64,000 bases of DNA from Novosphingobium sp. Fuku2-ISO-50 (lineage in GTDB: Bacteria > Pseudomonadota > Alphaproteobacteria > Sphingomonadales > Sphingomonadaceae), in NCBI RefSeq assembly GCF_001519055.1, contig NZ_KQ954295.1:1-64000 (forward strand), given 5' to 3'. Made by a program: the position numbers and the translations under genes. The first letter of the stretch is position 1. The number at the start of each line of letters is the position of its first letter. Positions 63,046 through 64,000 of this stretch are shown here, one piece after another. A model generated the notes under the pieces. The model was not told the DNA's origin and did no database searches. It saw only the letters and a list, made by a program, of their open reading frames with translations.

Positions 63046-64000
63046 ATGAGCCTTGACGTCCCGCTGAGCCCAGGCTCCAAAGCCGCCGATATCGACATCC
63101 ATATCATCGACGTGCTGCGCCACAGGGTCGGCAAGGACGAACGCGCGGCCAAACCGCACGACTGGTATACCGCGACCGTGCTCACGCTGCGCGATGCGAT
63201 CATCGACGTGTGGATGGAATCGACGCGCCACACTTATGAAACCGGGGGCAAGCGGGTCTATTACCTCAGCCTCGAATTCCTGATCGGGCGGCTGTTGCGC
63301 GACGCGCTGTCCAACATGGGCCTGACCCGCGAAATGGAACTGGCGCTGCGCGAACACGGCTTCGATCTTGCCGCGCTCGAAGAGCTTGAGCCCGACGCCG
63401 CGCTCGGCAACGGCGGTCTTGGTCGGCTGGCAGCGTGTTTCATGGAAAGCCTCGCCAGCCTCGACATTCCCGCTTACGGCTATGGCATCCGCTACAAGAA
63501 CGGCATGTTCCGGCAGCGGATCGACGAAGGCTGGCAGGTGGAGCTGCCCGAAACCTGGCTGAGCCACGGCAACCCCTGGGAATTTCCCCGCCGCGAGAGC
63601 GCCTATCTGATCGGCTTTGGCGGCGAAGTGGTCGATCGCGGCGAAACGGTCGAATGGATTCCCGCCGAACAAGTCGAAGCCAGCGCCTATGACACCCCCG
63701 TCGTCGGCTGGCGCGGCAAGCGTATCAACACGCTGCGGCTGTGGACGGCGCGCGCGCTCGATCCGATTCAGCTCGACGCGTTCAATGCCGGCGATCACGT
63801 CGGCGCGCTCGTCGAAGAAGCGCGCGCCGATGCGCTGGTGCGCGTGCTCTATCCGGCAGACAACACCCCCGCCGGGCTGGAACTGCGCCTGAGGCAAGAG
63901 TTCTTTTTCACCTCGGCCTCGATTCAGGACATCGTGCGGCGCCATATCCAGTTCCACGGCGATGTGCGCACGCTGGCGGACAAGGCGGCGATCCAGCTCA
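63046..64000 (+). CDS. glgP: Glycogen phosphorylase, N-terminal part (cut by window end)
   Basis: Releases glucose-1-phosphate from glycogen or maltodextrin. The first 318 residues are present and the frame continues past the window. Clear GT35 family signatures are YYLSLEFLIGRLLRDAL, EPDAALGNGGLGRLAACFMESLA and YGYGIRYKNGMFRQRI. The PLP lysine is in the missing C-terminal half. The start is at MSLDVPLSPGSK, with GAGGAA upstream. It may begin a glycogen operon. Confidence 0.95.
   Translation, partial: MSLDVPLSPGSKAADIDIHIIDVLRHRVGKDERAAKPHDWYTATVLTLRDAIIDVWMESTRHTYETGGKRVYYLSLEFLIGRLLRDALSNMGLTREMELALREHGFDLAALEELEPDAALGNGGLGRLAACFMESLASLDIPAYGYGIRYKNGMFRQRIDEGWQVELPETWLSHGNPWEFPRRESAYLIGFGGEVVDRGETVEWIPAEQVEASAYDTPVVGWRGKRINTLRLWTARALDPIQLDAFNAGDHVGALVEEARADALVRVLYPADNTPAGLELRLRQEFFFTSASIQDIVRRHIQFHGDVRTLADKAAIQL

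Overview
The window is high-GC chromosomal DNA from an alphaproteobacterium, most likely a sphingomonad (Novosphingobium/Sphingomonas-like). The evidence is gene content: a class I lysyl-tRNA synthetase, an F1-only ATP synthase operon (atpHAGDC with no F0 genes beside it), the gene order rpmF-plsX-fabH-ihfA-merR, a CobT-type cobaltochelatase subunit, an MmyB-type XRE regulator and a PYROXD2-like oxidoreductase. The genus is an inference. I see no prophage, integrase, transposase, CRISPR array, rRNA or tRNA. The segment is mostly core genome with small accessory clusters.

Layout. 0-10.5 kb: the 3' end of an unknown gene, ettA, a glycine-rich RcnB-like protein, a winged-helix regulator, a prolyl-4-hydroxylase-like oxygenase coupled to a DUF885 lipoprotein, lysS (class I), an exported unknown, a phosphoribosyltransferase and a lone flagellin. 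10.6-18.3 kb: a DinG-like Fe-S helicase, sixA, the operon rpmF-plsX-fabH-ihfA-merR on the minus strand, and a MAPEG protein. 18.2-24.4 kb: an MBL hydrolase, an S24-type repressor divergent from an unknown gene across an inverted-repeat operator, a 2-hydroxyacid dehydrogenase, then a sedolisin-like protease broken by one frameshift and coupled to an orphan secretin. 24.5-32.8 kb: cysS, an fsa-cobT-nitroreductase operon, a DUF4197 lipoprotein and priA, with two families of short palindromic repeats between them. 32.8-37.6 kb: a dehydrogenase and divergent MmyB-type regulator, ada, and an exported trypsin-like protease. 37.6-43 kb: a perfect 30-bp inverted repeat, atpHAGDC with an unusual tandem hairpin repeat between atpG and atpD, and a strong terminator.

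43-51 kb: an aquaglyceroporin, a response regulator with a degenerate receiver in an apparent operon with a glycosyltransferase and an amino-acid permease, then an oxidoreductase cluster (PYROXD2-like enzyme and Rieske oxygenase, divergent TetR regulator, nitroreductase) with a clear candidate operator. 51-57 kb: an exported M20 peptidase, a GC-poor 500-bp spacer that carries a probable small RNA gene, a quinone-oxidoreductase-like enzyme, and a compact set of three exported proteins: Tat-type FAD amine oxidase, c-type cytochrome and periplasmic RidA. 57-64 kb: a response regulator and hybrid kinase pair, a 67-residue HTH-like protein, a TonB-dependent receptor behind a 16-bp tandem repeat, and the start of glycogen phosphorylase, which runs off the window.

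The observations most worth following are the periplasmic amine-oxidation module, the probable small RNA at 52858-52964, the repeat array between atpG and atpD, the frameshifted protease with its orphan secretin, and the S24 repressor with its operator and unknown partner gene.
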